A DNA stretch of 41,929 nucleotides, taken from assembly GCA_945831585.1 (NCBI GenBank), contig CAMACY010000009.1:1-41929 (forward strand). Reading direction: 5' to 3'. This DNA comes from an uncultured bacterium (GTDB lineage: Bacteria; Verrucomicrobiota; Verrucomicrobiia; Verrucomicrobiales; Akkermansiaceae). The notes under the pieces are model-generated. The model did not search any database and was not told the DNA's origin. It saw only the letters and a list, made by a program, of their open reading frames with translations. The position numbers were made by a program, and so were the translations under genes. Positions 16,596-24,973 of this stretch are shown one piece after another; positions within the stretch are counted from its first letter, which is position 1, and every line of letters begins with the position of its first letter.

Positions 16596-17888
16596 ATGAT
16601 TCATTCTGTCAAGCTGGAAAATGTGGGAGTAGCCCCCTACATGGATTTGGACTTTTTACCGCGCCTCAATCTCATCACAGGAGACAATGGTTTGGGTAAA
16701 AGTTTCCTGTTGGATGTCGTCTGGTGGATACTCTCTCGAAAATGGCCCGCTCAACTCAACAGTCATCTCAGCTCCGGTGCCATGGCTCGTCCTCTGGTCG
16801 CCCAAAAAGCGGCAAGGATCACCTTTACGCTGGACGGAAAACGCCACAGTACCAAAACCTACACCAGCACCTACGATCGCCGCGATCAGGCATGGGAGGG
16901 GCGACAAGGGCGACCTCTCAATCCGGGACTCGTTCTGTATGCCATGTCCGATGGCAGCTTTGCGGTGTGGGATCCGGCGCGAAATTATTGGAAAACCAAG
17001 GGGAATGCTGATATTCAGGAAAAAGTCCCGGCTTATGTGTTCTCCGCCAATGAAATCATGTACGGTTTGTCCAAGCCGAATGAGTATCCCAAGGAGGTAT
17101 GGTTATGTAACGGATTGTTGCGCGATGTCGAAACATGGCGCCTGAAACATAATCTGGCGTGGCAGCAATTCACCAAGGTTCTGAAAAAACTCTCGCCGGA
17201 TGGTGAAGAGATGTGCATCGGAGAGGCCAAAAAGGTGGGTGCCGATGAGGAACTCTATGTCCCCACCCTTGAAACGCCGTATGCGCCTGCCGTTCCGGTC
17301 ATTTATGCATCGGCAGCCATCAGGCGCATCCTTTCGCTGGCGTACTGCTTGGTGTGGGCATGGCAATCCCATGTCTCTGCCTCCGAGGAGATAGGACAAG
17401 AACCGGAAAAGCATATCATTTTTCTCATTGATGAAATCGAAGCGCATCTTCATCCCCGTTGGCAGCGCACCATTGCCCGCGCTCTTGTCGATGTTGTCAA
17501 TTCTCTGACCAATCAGGCAGAGACACAAGTTATTCTGACAACCCACTCGCCTCTTGTCATGGCCGGGTGCGAAGATTTTTTCACATCTGAGAAAGACCAA
17601 TGGCTCGATTTGGATTTAGTAGACCGTCGTGTTCAGATAACGTCCCGAGACTTTGAAAAAATCGGCACGGCAGACCAATGGTTGACGAGCGATGCTTTTG
17701 ACTTGAAATCCACACGCTCTCCCGGAGCCGAACAACTCCTCAACGAGGCCGCTGAGCTCCTCAAAGTCCAACCATCCCGCCAGGAATTGGAGGATATGGA
17801 TACGCGCCTTTCCCTCATCCTACATCCGATGGACAGGGACTTGTTTCTGTGGAGATACCAGAAGGAGAAAAAGGAGGCTGAGATATGA
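16596..17888 (+). CDS. AAA/ABC-type ATPase of a Septu-like (PtuA-like) defence pair
   Basis: 430 aa. P-loop TGDNGLGKSFLLD (residues 28-40) close to the N-terminus, as in SMC/RecF/OLD-like ATPases; LSLAYCLVWAW before Walker B; Walker B FLIDEIEAHLHPRWQ (about 278-292); and the H-loop-like TTHSPLV (about 315). The size and the immediately following HNH gene, with a 4-nt ATGA overlap, match the PtuA-PtuB arrangement of Septu anti-phage systems, which is known from family literature; activity here is inference. Base composition is visibly lower in GC than the flanking genes, which suggests horizontal gain. The start at 16596 (MIHSVKLENV) fits the N-terminal strand before the P-loop; an in-frame TTG at 16572 would add eight residues. 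Confidence 0.75.
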   Translation: MIHSVKLENVGVAPYMDLDFLPRLNLITGDNGLGKSFLLDVVWWILSRKWPAQLNSHLSSGAMARPLVAQKAARITFTLDGKRHSTKTYTSTYDRRDQAWEGRQGRPLNPGLVLYAMSDGSFAVWDPARNYWKTKGNADIQEKVPAYVFSANEIMYGLSKPNEYPKEVWLCNGLLRDVETWRLKHNLAWQQFTKVLKKLSPDGEEMCIGEAKKVGADEELYVPTLETPYAPAVPVIYASAAIRRILSLAYCLVWAWQSHVSASEEIGQEPEKHIIFLIDEIEAHLHPRWQRTIARALVDVVNSLTNQAETQVILTTHSPLVMAGCEDFFTSEKDQWLDLDLVDRRVQITSRDFEKIGTADQWLTSDAFDLKSTRSPGAEQLLNEAAELLKVQPSRQELEDMDTRLSLILHPMDRDLFLWRYQKEKKEAEI

Positions 17889-18535
17889 GGAAAGTCGAGC
17901 GCGCTGACCCACCGGGCTCCTTTGAGGCATCCGTCTCAACGCCCGGAAATGCGTGGCTGAAAAAACAGGCGTGGTATGATGATCAGCACCCCGAAAAGTG
18001 CTATCCTAAGCCTGTAGCGACGAAGGATTTTCCTCCGACCTGGAGAAACATTCTTCACGAAATACATCAGATCTATCATGGTATATGCTCTTACTATGGT
18101 ATCTATATCCCGCCGATGCTCGGCGCTGCCACTGTTGATCATTTTCTCCCCAAGAGTCTTTACCCTGGCCTAGCGTACACATGGTCCAATTATCGGCTGG
18201 CCTGTTCCTTGGCCAACAGGAGGAAAGGTCAGAAAACGGGACTTATTGATCCCTTTGACATCGAGGGTAACTGGTTTTATTTAGATTTCACGACTTTTAT
18301 CCCGTATGCCAATCCGGAACTTTCCGATCATCTCAGGACGCAAATTCAGACGACGATTCATGCTTTAGGAATGGACAAAGCAGATTATACGGAGTCCTTG
18401 AAATCATATTATGAATCATATTTGCTTGGCAAAGTCGAAGCTGAATATCTGGAAAATAAGGCTCCCTATCTGTGGTCTGAAATCGTTCGTCAGGGCATGT
18501 TCCGACGAGATGTTGTTCCTCGGAACATAACCTAA
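17885..18535 (+). CDS. HNH endonuclease, PtuB-like partner of the ATPase
   Basis: 216 aa. The HNH core is visible: YHGICSYYGIYI (about 58-69), VDHFLPKS with the first catalytic His, then WSNYRLACSLANRRKG with the Asn of the motif. This 'vdHf.PKs....W.Ny.laC...N..Kg' layout is typical of the TIGR02646/PtuB-type nucleases found beside AAA ATPases in Septu systems and retrons. Only some of the usual zinc-binding cysteines are present. No reverse transcriptase lies nearby, so a retron is unlikely. The ATG overlaps the ATPase stop; GC content is as low as in the ATPase gene. The SNF2 gene starts 11 nt later but has the GC-rich composition of the host. Confidence 0.72.
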   Translation: MRKVERADPPGSFEASVSTPGNAWLKKQAWYDDQHPEKCYPKPVATKDFPPTWRNILHEIHQIYHGICSYYGIYIPPMLGAATVDHFLPKSLYPGLAYTWSNYRLACSLANRRKGQKTGLIDPFDIEGNWFYLDFTTFIPYANPELSDHLRTQIQTTIHALGMDKADYTESLKSYYESYLLGKVEAEYLENKAPYLWSEIVRQGMFRRDVVPRNIT

Positions 18536-18546
18536 CATCTGCGTCC

Positions 18547-21219
18547 ATGAGCGGTGTGCAGGTATCGCTGACGACGGACGAGGCGGGAAATCTGCGGCTG
18601 TGCCCGGCGGGGCTGCTGCCGCGGCTGGAGCGCGCGCTGGCGCAGTCGGCGGCGGCGGGGATGCTGGATTTGGTGCGCTTCGGGCTGCCGGCAGGAGCTT
18701 CGCCGCTGATGTCCTGGCTGCAGGAGCAGGCGCGGCGGCGGCTTATGGCGCTGGCGCGGGCGCTGCGGCGCGGGGATGCGGATCCCGCGGCGGCGCTGCG
18801 CGTGAGCGGCGAGGAGGCGGCGCGCCTGCTGGTGGCCATGCCGCCGCTGTACGGTGCGGCGGTGGGGGCGGCGCAGCTACAGGCTTGGTTTGAGGGCTTG
18901 CCGGGGGCGGTGGAGCGGGCGGCGCAGCGCGAGTGTTGCAGCGCGTCGGAATGGCTGGGGCGCTTGGGCGAGGGGTGGCGGCAGCTGGGGGCGCTGTGTT
19001 TTCACTTGGCGGAGAATGCGGGTGAGGGGGCGGAGAACGCGCCCTTTGCCTTTTTGGCGACCTTTGTTCACCGCGCGGGGGCGGACGGCAAGCCGCGCCA
19101 CGCGCCGCTGGGGCTGGCGGCGCAGCTCTGCGCGGGGGATGCTCCGGCGCTGGCAGCGCTGCTGCGCCCGCTGCGGGCGCTGGCGGAGCAAAGCGCGTTT
19201 TTCCATGAGCTTATCAACAGCCGCGCGGTGTATCGCCCCTGCGGCTGGAGCGCGCGACAGGCCTACGCGTTTTTGGAGGCGCTGCCCATGGTCGAGGCGG
19301 CGGGCATTGAGGTGCGGATGGTGAATTTGTGGAAGAGCTTGCCGCCGAGGGCGGAGTTGCAGGTGCAGCTCGACCCGGCGGAGGGCGGCGGCAAGGAGAA
19401 CCGCGCCCCGGCGCTCAACATCGGCTCGCTGCTGCGCTTTGTGCCGCAGGTGGCGCTGGGGGATCGCTGCCTGACGCCGGAGGAGTTGGAGGAGCTGTTG
19501 GCGGGGGAGGAGGACGGGCTGGTGCGCTTTCGCGGCGAGTGGGTGCGGCTGGATCACACCAAGCTGCAGCAGTTGCTGGAGAGCTGGCGGCAGGCGGCGC
19601 GCATGGCGGCGGGGGGTATTCCGCTGACGGCGGGTCTGCGCTGGCTGTTGGCGCCGCGCTCGCAGCGTCCGGCGGGGCTGCCGGAGGGCGAGCCGCGCGT
19701 GGTGGCGGGCCCGCTGCTGGCGCCGATGCTCAGCCGGCTGTGTTTTTGCCCGCGCGAGCCGCTGCTGCCGTCCCGGGTGGCGGCGCTGCTGCGCCCTTAC
19801 CAGCGCGAGGGGGTGCGCTTTCTGCTGGGGGTGACGGAGGCGGGTTTCGGCGCCTGCCTGGCGGATGACATGGGGCTGGGCAAGACGCTGCAGGTGATTG
19901 CCTGGCTGCTGCATCTGCAGGCGGCGGGGGCTTTGCAAGAGCGGGCGGCGCTGGTGGTGGCTCCGGCCTCGCTGCTGGAGAATTGGCGCGAGGAGCTGGC
20001 GCGCTTTGCGCCGCAGCTGCGGGTGCGGCTGCTGCATCCCTATGCGCTGAGCCGCAGCGAACAGGAGCAGCTGCGCCTGCGCCCGGAGGGGCTGCTGGGC
20101 GATGTGCAGGTGGCGCTCACGACCTACGGCATGCTCACGCGTCTGGCGGAGCCGCTGGCGGGGGTGACGCTGCCCGCGTTGGTGCTCGATGAGGCACAGG
20201 CCATCAAGAACAGCGGCAGTGCGCGCGCCCGGTCTGCACGTTTACTGAGCGCTTCGCGGCGCATTGCGCTGACGGGTACGCCGGTGGAGAACAATTTGAT
20301 GGAATTAAAATCGCTCCTTGACTTTTTGAACCCGGGTTTGTTGGGGGGAGACAAGGAGTTTACGGCGCTGCTGAGCGCCATGGGGCATGACTACACGCCG
20401 CTGCGGCGCCTGGTGCGTCCTTTCATGCTGCGGCGCCTCAAGAGCGACCCTGCCCTGCTGCCGGAGCTGCCGCCCAAGACGGAGCAGCCGGCCTGGTGCT
20501 ACCTGACGCCGCTGCAAACGAAGCTGTACGCGCGCGAGGTGGAGGGGCTGCGGGCGGTGGCGGCGGAGCCGGATCCGGCGCTGCGGCTGTCGCTGGTGCT
20601 GCCGGTGCTGGGGCGTCTCAAGCAGATTTGCAACCACCCGGCGCAGTATGCCGGCGAGTCTTGGTACGACCCTGCGGCAAGCGGTAAGTGGCAACAGCTC
20701 GAGCAGCTGGCGCGGCGCATCGCGGCGGCGGGCGAGGCGGTGCTGGTGTTCACGCAGTATCGCCGGCTCATCGAGCCGCTGCATGATGATTTGGCGGGTA
20801 TTTTCGGGCGCGAGGGGCTGGTGCTGCACGGAGGGATGGCGCCGACGGAGCGGCAGGCGGCGGTGCGCGCTTTTCAGCAGGCGGGCGGTCCGCCCTTCAT
20901 GGTGCTGTCGCTGCGGGCGGCGGGCACGGGGTTGACGCTGACGCGCGCGCGCCATGTGATTCACTTCGACCGCTGGTGGAATCCGGCGGTGGAGAACCAA
21001 GCGAGCGACCGCGCCTACCGCATCGGCCAGAAAAACCCCGTGGTGATTCACCCGATGATGTGCCGCGGCACCATCGAGCAAAATATCCACCGCATGCTGG
21101 CGGACAAGCGCGCCATGGCCGACGCGTTACTGGCAGGCGGCATGGAGAAGCTGCTGCTGCACCTGAGCCCTCAGGAGCTGCTGGAGCTGGTCGGCACCCC
21201 GCCGCAGCTGCCTACCTGA
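18547..21219 (+). CDS. SNF2-family DEAD/DEAH helicase
   Basis: 890 aa. The N-terminal ~410 residues are a poorly conserved, helix-rich region. The C-terminal ATPase engine has the SNF2 motifs in order: RPYQREGVRFLLG, ADDMGLGKTLQ (motif I, about 440), VVAPASLLENWREEL, LDEAQAIKN (motif II, DEAQ type, about 545), ALTGTPVENN (III), VFTQYRRL, LHGGM, SLRAAGTGLTLT (V), and DRWWNPAVENQASDRAYRIG (VI). This is the RapA/HepA-like bacterial SNF2 group, thought to remodel protein-DNA complexes; the exact role is unknown. It is close enough to the HNH gene to be cotranscribed, but its composition marks it as host backbone. Confidence 0.88.
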   Translation: MSGVQVSLTTDEAGNLRLCPAGLLPRLERALAQSAAAGMLDLVRFGLPAGASPLMSWLQEQARRRLMALARALRRGDADPAAALRVSGEEAARLLVAMPPLYGAAVGAAQLQAWFEGLPGAVERAAQRECCSASEWLGRLGEGWRQLGALCFHLAENAGEGAENAPFAFLATFVHRAGADGKPRHAPLGLAAQLCAGDAPALAALLRPLRALAEQSAFFHELINSRAVYRPCGWSARQAYAFLEALPMVEAAGIEVRMVNLWKSLPPRAELQVQLDPAEGGGKENRAPALNIGSLLRFVPQVALGDRCLTPEELEELLAGEEDGLVRFRGEWVRLDHTKLQQLLESWRQAARMAAGGIPLTAGLRWLLAPRSQRPAGLPEGEPRVVAGPLLAPMLSRLCFCPREPLLPSRVAALLRPYQREGVRFLLGVTEAGFGACLADDMGLGKTLQVIAWLLHLQAAGALQERAALVVAPASLLENWREELARFAPQLRVRLLHPYALSRSEQEQLRLRPEGLLGDVQVALTTYGMLTRLAEPLAGVTLPALVLDEAQAIKNSGSARARSARLLSASRRIALTGTPVENNLMELKSLLDFLNPGLLGGDKEFTALLSAMGHDYTPLRRLVRPFMLRRLKSDPALLPELPPKTEQPAWCYLTPLQTKLYAREVEGLRAVAAEPDPALRLSLVLPVLGRLKQICNHPAQYAGESWYDPAASGKWQQLEQLARRIAAAGEAVLVFTQYRRLIEPLHDDLAGIFGREGLVLHGGMAPTERQAAVRAFQQAGGPPFMVLSLRAAGTGLTLTRARHVIHFDRWWNPAVENQASDRAYRIGQKNPVVIHPMMCRGTIEQNIHRMLADKRAMADALLAGGMEKLLLHLSPQELLELVGTPPQLPT

Positions 21220-21242
21220 GCCCCCCCATCCCCCGGAATGCA

Positions 21243-21277
21243 CAACGACCGACCCTCGGGAAGAGAGTCGGTCGTTG
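21243..21277. terminator. Hairpin between convergent genes
   Basis: CAACGACCGAC (21243-21253) and GTCGGTCGTTG (21267-21277) form an 11-bp stem with a 13-nt loop between the converging SNF2 and fhs genes. There is no T run, so it may work as an mRNA end stabiliser or a weak bidirectional terminator. Confidence 0.55.
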
Positions 21278-21298
21278 CGGTATGGATGCAGAGAAGAA

Positions 21299-22927
21299 TC
21301 AGCCCTTCATGCCGCTGATGTTGCCTTCGGCGTCGACCTTGATGGCGCAGGCCGAGGGCACCTTGGGCAGGCCGGGCATGCGCATGATGTCGCCGCAGAG
21401 CGCCACGAGGAAGCCCGCGCCGTTGGCAATCTCGAAGTCGCGCACGGTGACGGTGAAGCCCTTGGGACGCCCAACGAGCGAGGCGTCGTCGGAGAGCGAG
21501 TTCTGGGTCTTGGCCATGCAGACGGGCAGCTGCGTCAGCCCGTTTTTCTCCATGAGCGCCAGCTTCTTCTGCGCGGCCTTGGTCAGCACCACGCCGTCGC
21601 CGCCGTAAATCTTGGTCACGATGGTGCGCATGCGCTCTTCCACGCTCATGTTGAGGTCATAGAGGTGTTCAAAGGCGGGGTAGGAGGGCTGAATGCTCTC
21701 CACGACCATCTGCGCAAGCTCCTTGGCACCCTCGCCGCCCTTGCCGAAGACATCAGCTACGGCGCAGCCCACGCCCATCTCAGCGCAGAGCTCCTTGACG
21801 GCGGCAATTTCCTCCGCCGTGTCGGTGGCGGCAAAGAGGTTGATGGCCACGGTGACGGGGCGCTTGTAGTTCTTGGCGCTCTCGATGTGGGCAGCCAGGT
21901 TGGCCAGCCCGCGGCGGACGGCGGCGACATCGGCAGGCTCCAGGTTCTTCTTGTCGACCCCGCCGTGCATCTTGAGCGCGCGGATGGTGGCAACGATGAC
22001 GATGGCGTCGGGTGCCAGCCCGGCGGCGCGGCACTTGATATCCAAAAACTTCTCAGCGCCCAGGTCGAAGGCAAAGCCGGCTTCCGTCACGGCATACTCG
22101 CCGTAGGAGAGAGCCATCTTGGTGGCGATGACGGAGTTGCAGCCGTGGGCGATGTTGGCGAAGGGGCCGCCGTGGACAAAGGCAGGCACGCCCTCCAGGC
22201 TCTGCACGAGGTTGGGGCGGATGGCATCCTTGAGGATGGCCAACAGGGCATCCGTCACCCCCAGTTCCTTGGCGTAGACGGCTTCGTCATCAGCGGTGAA
22301 GCCCACGACGATGTTGTCGATGCGGCGGCGCAGGTCGTCCAAATCCTCCGCGAGGCAGAAACAGGCCATGATTTCGGAGGCGGGGGTGATGTTGAAGCCG
22401 TCCTCGCGGGGCACCCCGTTCTTGTTGAGGCCGATGACGATGCTGCGCAGCGCGCGGTCGTTCATGTCCATGACGCGCTTCCAGGTTACCTTGTTCTGGT
22501 CGAGGCGCGTCGTCTTGTAAAAGAGGGCGTTGTCGATGACGGCGGCCAGCAGGTTGTTAGCCGAGGTGATGGCGGAGAAGTCGCCGTTGAAGCAGAGGTT
22601 GATGCTCTCGCCCGGCGTGATGCTGGAGGCACCGCCACCCGTGGCGCCGCCCTTGCGCCCGAAGACCGGCCCCATGGAGGGCTCGCGCAGCGCCAGACAG
22701 GGGCGCTTGCCGATGGCCTTGAGTCCCTGAGCCAGTCCGATCGACACCGTGGTCTTACCCTCGCCGGCGGGGGTGGGCGTCAGAGCGCTGACGAGAATCA
22801 GCTTGCCATGCTCTTTTTTCAGGGCTTTGAGGCTGACCTTGGCCTTGTCAAAGCCATAGGGGATGATGAGCGACTCATCCATGCCGAGCGTGGATGCCAT
22901 CCGGGCGGTAAACGATGTAGCTGCCAT
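21299..22927 (-). CDS. fhs: Formate--tetrahydrofolate ligase
   Basis: 542 aa, normal for the enzyme. It makes 10-formyl-THF from formate, THF and ATP, feeding purine synthesis and one-carbon metabolism. ATP-binding motif TPTPAGEGKTT (about 50-60), then LREPSMGPVFGRKGGATGGG, FNGDFSAITSANNLL, FVHGGPFANIAHGCNS and GLPKVPSA near the C-terminus, all typical of Fhs. The start at 22927 lies 6 nt behind a good promoter. Purine genes guaA, guaB and purB are in the same window, but fhs is a single-gene unit here. Confidence 0.96.
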   Translation of the reverse strand: MAATSFTARMASTLGMDESLIIPYGFDKAKVSLKALKKEHGKLILVSALTPTPAGEGKTTVSIGLAQGLKAIGKRPCLALREPSMGPVFGRKGGATGGGASSITPGESINLCFNGDFSAITSANNLLAAVIDNALFYKTTRLDQNKVTWKRVMDMNDRALRSIVIGLNKNGVPREDGFNITPASEIMACFCLAEDLDDLRRRIDNIVVGFTADDEAVYAKELGVTDALLAILKDAIRPNLVQSLEGVPAFVHGGPFANIAHGCNSVIATKMALSYGEYAVTEAGFAFDLGAEKFLDIKCRAAGLAPDAIVIVATIRALKMHGGVDKKNLEPADVAAVRRGLANLAAHIESAKNYKRPVTVAINLFAATDTAEEIAAVKELCAEMGVGCAVADVFGKGGEGAKELAQMVVESIQPSYPAFEHLYDLNMSVEERMRTIVTKIYGGDGVVLTKAAQKKLALMEKNGLTQLPVCMAKTQNSLSDDASLVGRPKGFTVTVRDFEIANGAGFLVALCGDIMRMPGLPKVPSACAIKVDAEGNISGMKG

Positions 22928-22933
22928 GGCGCC

Positions 22934-22962
22934 CTTATAGCACAGCGAGCGGGCGCGTGCAA
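22934..22962 (-). promoter_or_regulatory. Promoter of fhs (leaderless type)
   Basis: Minus strand TTGCAC (22962-22957), 17 bp, TATAAG (22939-22934), then 6 nt to the ATG at 22927. Confidence 0.65.
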
Positions 22963-23037
22963 CGACAAAAGAATATGTTAGTCATGGCTTACTTATGGAG
23001 AGAGAACGCTTTTCACACAAAAAGCACGAGAAAAGTC

Positions 23038-23064
23038 TTGCATCGGGGGGGTGTCTGATGTAAT
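23038..23064 (+). promoter_or_regulatory. Promoter of guaB (leaderless type)
   Basis: TTGCAT at 23038-23043 and TGTAAT at 23059-23064 (15 bp spacer; TAATCT at 23061-23066 gives 17). The ATG at 23072 is 5-7 nt beyond. It is divergent from the fhs promoter, about 75 bp away. Confidence 0.5.
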
Positions 23065-23071
23065 CTCCGCT

Positions 23072-24529
23072 ATGGCAGAAATTCAGCTTGGACTTACATT
23101 TGACGACGTGCTCCTGCTGCCTTGCCTGAGCACGATTCTTCCCGGCGAGGCCGATCCTTCTTCGCAACTCTGTGCCGATTTCCCGCTGCGTCTCCCCATT
23201 CTCTCCGCTCCGATGGACACGGTGACGGAGGTGGACATGGCCATCGCCATGGCGCGCGAGGGTGGTTTGGGAGTCATCCACCGCAACAACCGCATCGATG
23301 TGCAGGCCGCCATGGTAGCCAAGGTCAAGCGCTTTGAAAACGCGGTCATCACCAAGCCCATCACCGTCTCCAGTTCCATGACACTGAGCCGTGTCAAGGG
23401 TATTATGTTGGAATACGGTTTTTCCGGTTTCCCCGTGGTGGGCGAGGGTGACAAGCTGGAGGGCATTATCACCGGTCGCGATATGCGCGTGTTCGACGGG
23501 CATGATTTGGACACCATGACGGTGGCGGATGTCATGACGCCGGCCTCGCGCCTCATCACCGGCAATCCCGAGACCACGCCCGAGGAGGCTCGCAAGATTC
23601 TCTACCGCAACCGCATCGAAAAGCTGCCGCTCATTGACGAGGAGGGGCGGCTGGTCGGCCTCATCACCGACACGGATATCCGCAAGCGCGACGCTTTCCA
23701 GGATTCCACCAAGGACGCTCTCGGACGCCTGCGCTGCGGTGCCGCCGTAGGGCCGGGTCCCGAGTTCTGGGATCGCGCCCAGGCCGTGCTGGAGGCCGGA
23801 GCCGATGCCCTGTTCATCGATGCTGCCACGGGGCACACCAGCCGTGTGCTGCATGTCATCGAAAAGCTGCGCGAACTCGGCAAGCCCGTGGTCGCCGGCA
23901 ACGTGGTCACGCAGGACGGCGCGCGCGACCTCATCGCGGCGGGTGCCTCCGCCATCAAGGTGGGTGTGGGGCCGGGTTCCATCTGCACCACACGCATCAT
24001 CTCGGGCGTGGGTATGCCGCAGTTTACCGCCATTCAGGAGGTGGCCAAGGTGGCGCGTCCCGCAGGCGTCACCGTCATCGCCGATGGCGGCATCCGCTAC
24101 AGCGGTGATGCCGTCAAGGCACTCGCCGCCGGAGCCGACCTCATCATGCTCGGCGGCATGCTGGCCGGCTGCGAGGAGAGCCCGGGTGCCATTGTCCACT
24201 ACCAAGGCCGCAACTTCAAGACCTACCGCGGCATGGGCTCTCTGGGCGCCATGCGCGCCGGCTCGGGCGACCGCTACGGGCAGAACGCCAGCGGCAAGCT
24301 CGTGGCCGAGGGTGTCGAGGCGCGTGTACCCTACAAGGGCATGCTGGCCGACGTCATCTTCCAGTTGGTCGGCGGCATCCGCTCCGGTATGGGTTATCTG
24401 GGAGCCAAGGATCTCTGTGAGCTGCGTGAGCACGCTCGCTTCGTCCGCATCACCAGCGGTGGTCTGCAGGAAAGCCACCCGCACGATGTGACCATCACCC
24501 AGGATCCCGGCAACTACAGCCGCCAGTAA
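23072..24529 (+). CDS. guaB: Inosine-5'-monophosphate dehydrogenase
   Basis: 485 aa. It oxidises IMP to XMP with NAD, the committed step to GMP, which GuaA (38061) completes. Begins [10 protein letters not shown]; the barrel holds SAPMDTVTE; two CBS domains (about 95-205) follow, including [20 protein letters not shown] and [19 protein letters not shown]; then [18 protein letters not shown] with the catalytic Cys near 305; the flap region and YLGAKDL close to the end. The ATG at 23072 (MAEIQLG) is chosen over a GTG at 23051 because of family length and promoter position. A strong terminator follows. Confidence 0.97.
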   Translation: MAEIQLGLTFDDVLLLPCLSTILPGEADPSSQLCADFPLRLPILSAPMDTVTEVDMAIAMAREGGLGVIHRNNRIDVQAAMVAKVKRFENAVITKPITVSSSMTLSRVKGIMLEYGFSGFPVVGEGDKLEGIITGRDMRVFDGHDLDTMTVADVMTPASRLITGNPETTPEEARKILYRNRIEKLPLIDEEGRLVGLITDTDIRKRDAFQDSTKDALGRLRCGAAVGPGPEFWDRAQAVLEAGADALFIDAATGHTSRVLHVIEKLRELGKPVVAGNVVTQDGARDLIAAGASAIKVGVGPGSICTTRIISGVGMPQFTAIQEVAKVARPAGVTVIADGGIRYSGDAVKALAAGADLIMLGGMLAGCEESPGAIVHYQGRNFKTYRGMGSLGAMRAGSGDRYGQNASGKLVAEGVEARVPYKGMLADVIFQLVGGIRSGMGYLGAKDLCELREHARFVRITSGGLQESHPHDVTITQDPGNYSRQ

Positions 24530-24550
24530 TACAAGCCCCCTTCCCTGCAC

Positions 24551-24582
24551 CGCCCTGCCTGACCCGCAGGGCGGTTTTTTTT
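24551..24582 (+). terminator. Intrinsic terminator of guaB
   Basis: CGCCCTGC (24551-24558), 7-nt loop, GCAGGGCG (24566-24573), then a run of eight T residues (24575-24582). Confidence 0.9.
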
Positions 24583-24635
24583 GCGCCGCCGCCCTCCTCT
24601 CTCCGCGCGCTCTATCAGATCCTCGCCTCCCACAC

Positions 24636-24822
24636 AAAAAACACTGCTGTGCCGTCAAGTGGTAAGAGAACCACGTTCCCTTTAACGTCAGGTGGGTGCA
24701 CGGTGGGGGTCCTCTGAGGTATCCTCCATGGGACGGAACATCATACCCCGCTTGCCGAATGCCCCGTAAATAGATGACAACGGTTCGGGTCTGTTGAACC
24801 ACGCGTCACGAGCACAGCAGCT
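24636..24822 (-). ncRNA. Structured RNA, 6S RNA candidate
   Basis: 187 nt on the minus strand. It has its own promoter (24830-24858), whose predicted start falls at AGCTGCTGTGC (24822-24812). That segment pairs through CTGCTGTGC with GCACAGCAG at the other end (24652-24644), and the closing helix runs into TTTTTT (24641-24636). Inside, GGGGTAT...ATACCTC makes the terminal arm and GTGGT...ACCAC a side hairpin near the 3' half. Length (E. coli 6S is 184 nt), a long irregular hairpin and no plausible ORF suggest 6S RNA, which binds sigma70 RNA polymerase. I cannot confirm the central-bubble consensus by eye, so another regulatory RNA is possible. Confidence 0.55.
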
Positions 24823-24829
24823 GGTATCT

Positions 24830-24858
24830 TCTATACCCCAAAAAGTGCTCAAATGCAA
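24830..24858 (-). promoter_or_regulatory. Promoter of the 6S-like RNA
   Basis: Minus strand TTGCAT (24858-24853), 17 bp, TATAGA (24835-24830), then 7 nt to the predicted RNA 5' end at 24822. It is divergent from argS. Confidence 0.65.
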
Positions 24859-24900
24859 GAAAAATGATGTTCCACAGACAGCAAGATGCAGGAACAGTTT

Positions 24901-24916
24901 TGTTCCACATGGAACA
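24901..24916. promoter_or_regulatory. parS-like palindromic site 1
   Basis: TGTTCCACATGGAACA, one base from the palindrome TGTTCCACGTGGAACA and close to the bacterial parS consensus TGTTTCACGTGAAACA. A half site TGTTCCACA lies at 24869-24877. Located between the divergent 6S-like RNA and argS promoters. ParB binding or use as a regulator's operator are both possible. Confidence 0.5.
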
Positions 24917-24934
24917 TTGCCCCATGGATATGTT

Positions 24935-24963
24935 TTGACAAAAGGAGGATGAGTGAGTACAAT
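24935..24963 (+). promoter_or_regulatory. Promoter of argS
   Basis: TTGACA at 24935-24940, 17 bp, TACAAT at 24958-24963, then 10 nt to the ATG at 24974: a near-consensus sigma70 promoter with at most a few nt of leader. AGGAGG (24943-24948) lies inside the spacer and would only serve as a ribosome site for the GTG at 24953 on a transcript from farther upstream. Confidence 0.7.
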
Positions 24964-24973
24964 ACGCGCCGAC

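Noticed and set aside
16472..16699. 75-codon frame overlapping the start of the ATPase gene
   Set aside because: It lies in another frame over the P-loop coding sequence and has no protein features.
21275..22981. 568-codon plus-strand frame opposite fhs
   Set aside because: Shadow frame; fhs on the minus strand is fully conserved.
22982..24802. 606-codon minus-strand frame opposite guaB
   Set aside because: Shadow of guaB; its upstream part covers the structured RNA.
24661..24820. tRNA or tmRNA in the guaB-argS gap
   Set aside because: No T-loop (GTTCGANTC) or CCA-type acceptor pairing; length and closing helix fit a 6S-type RNA better.
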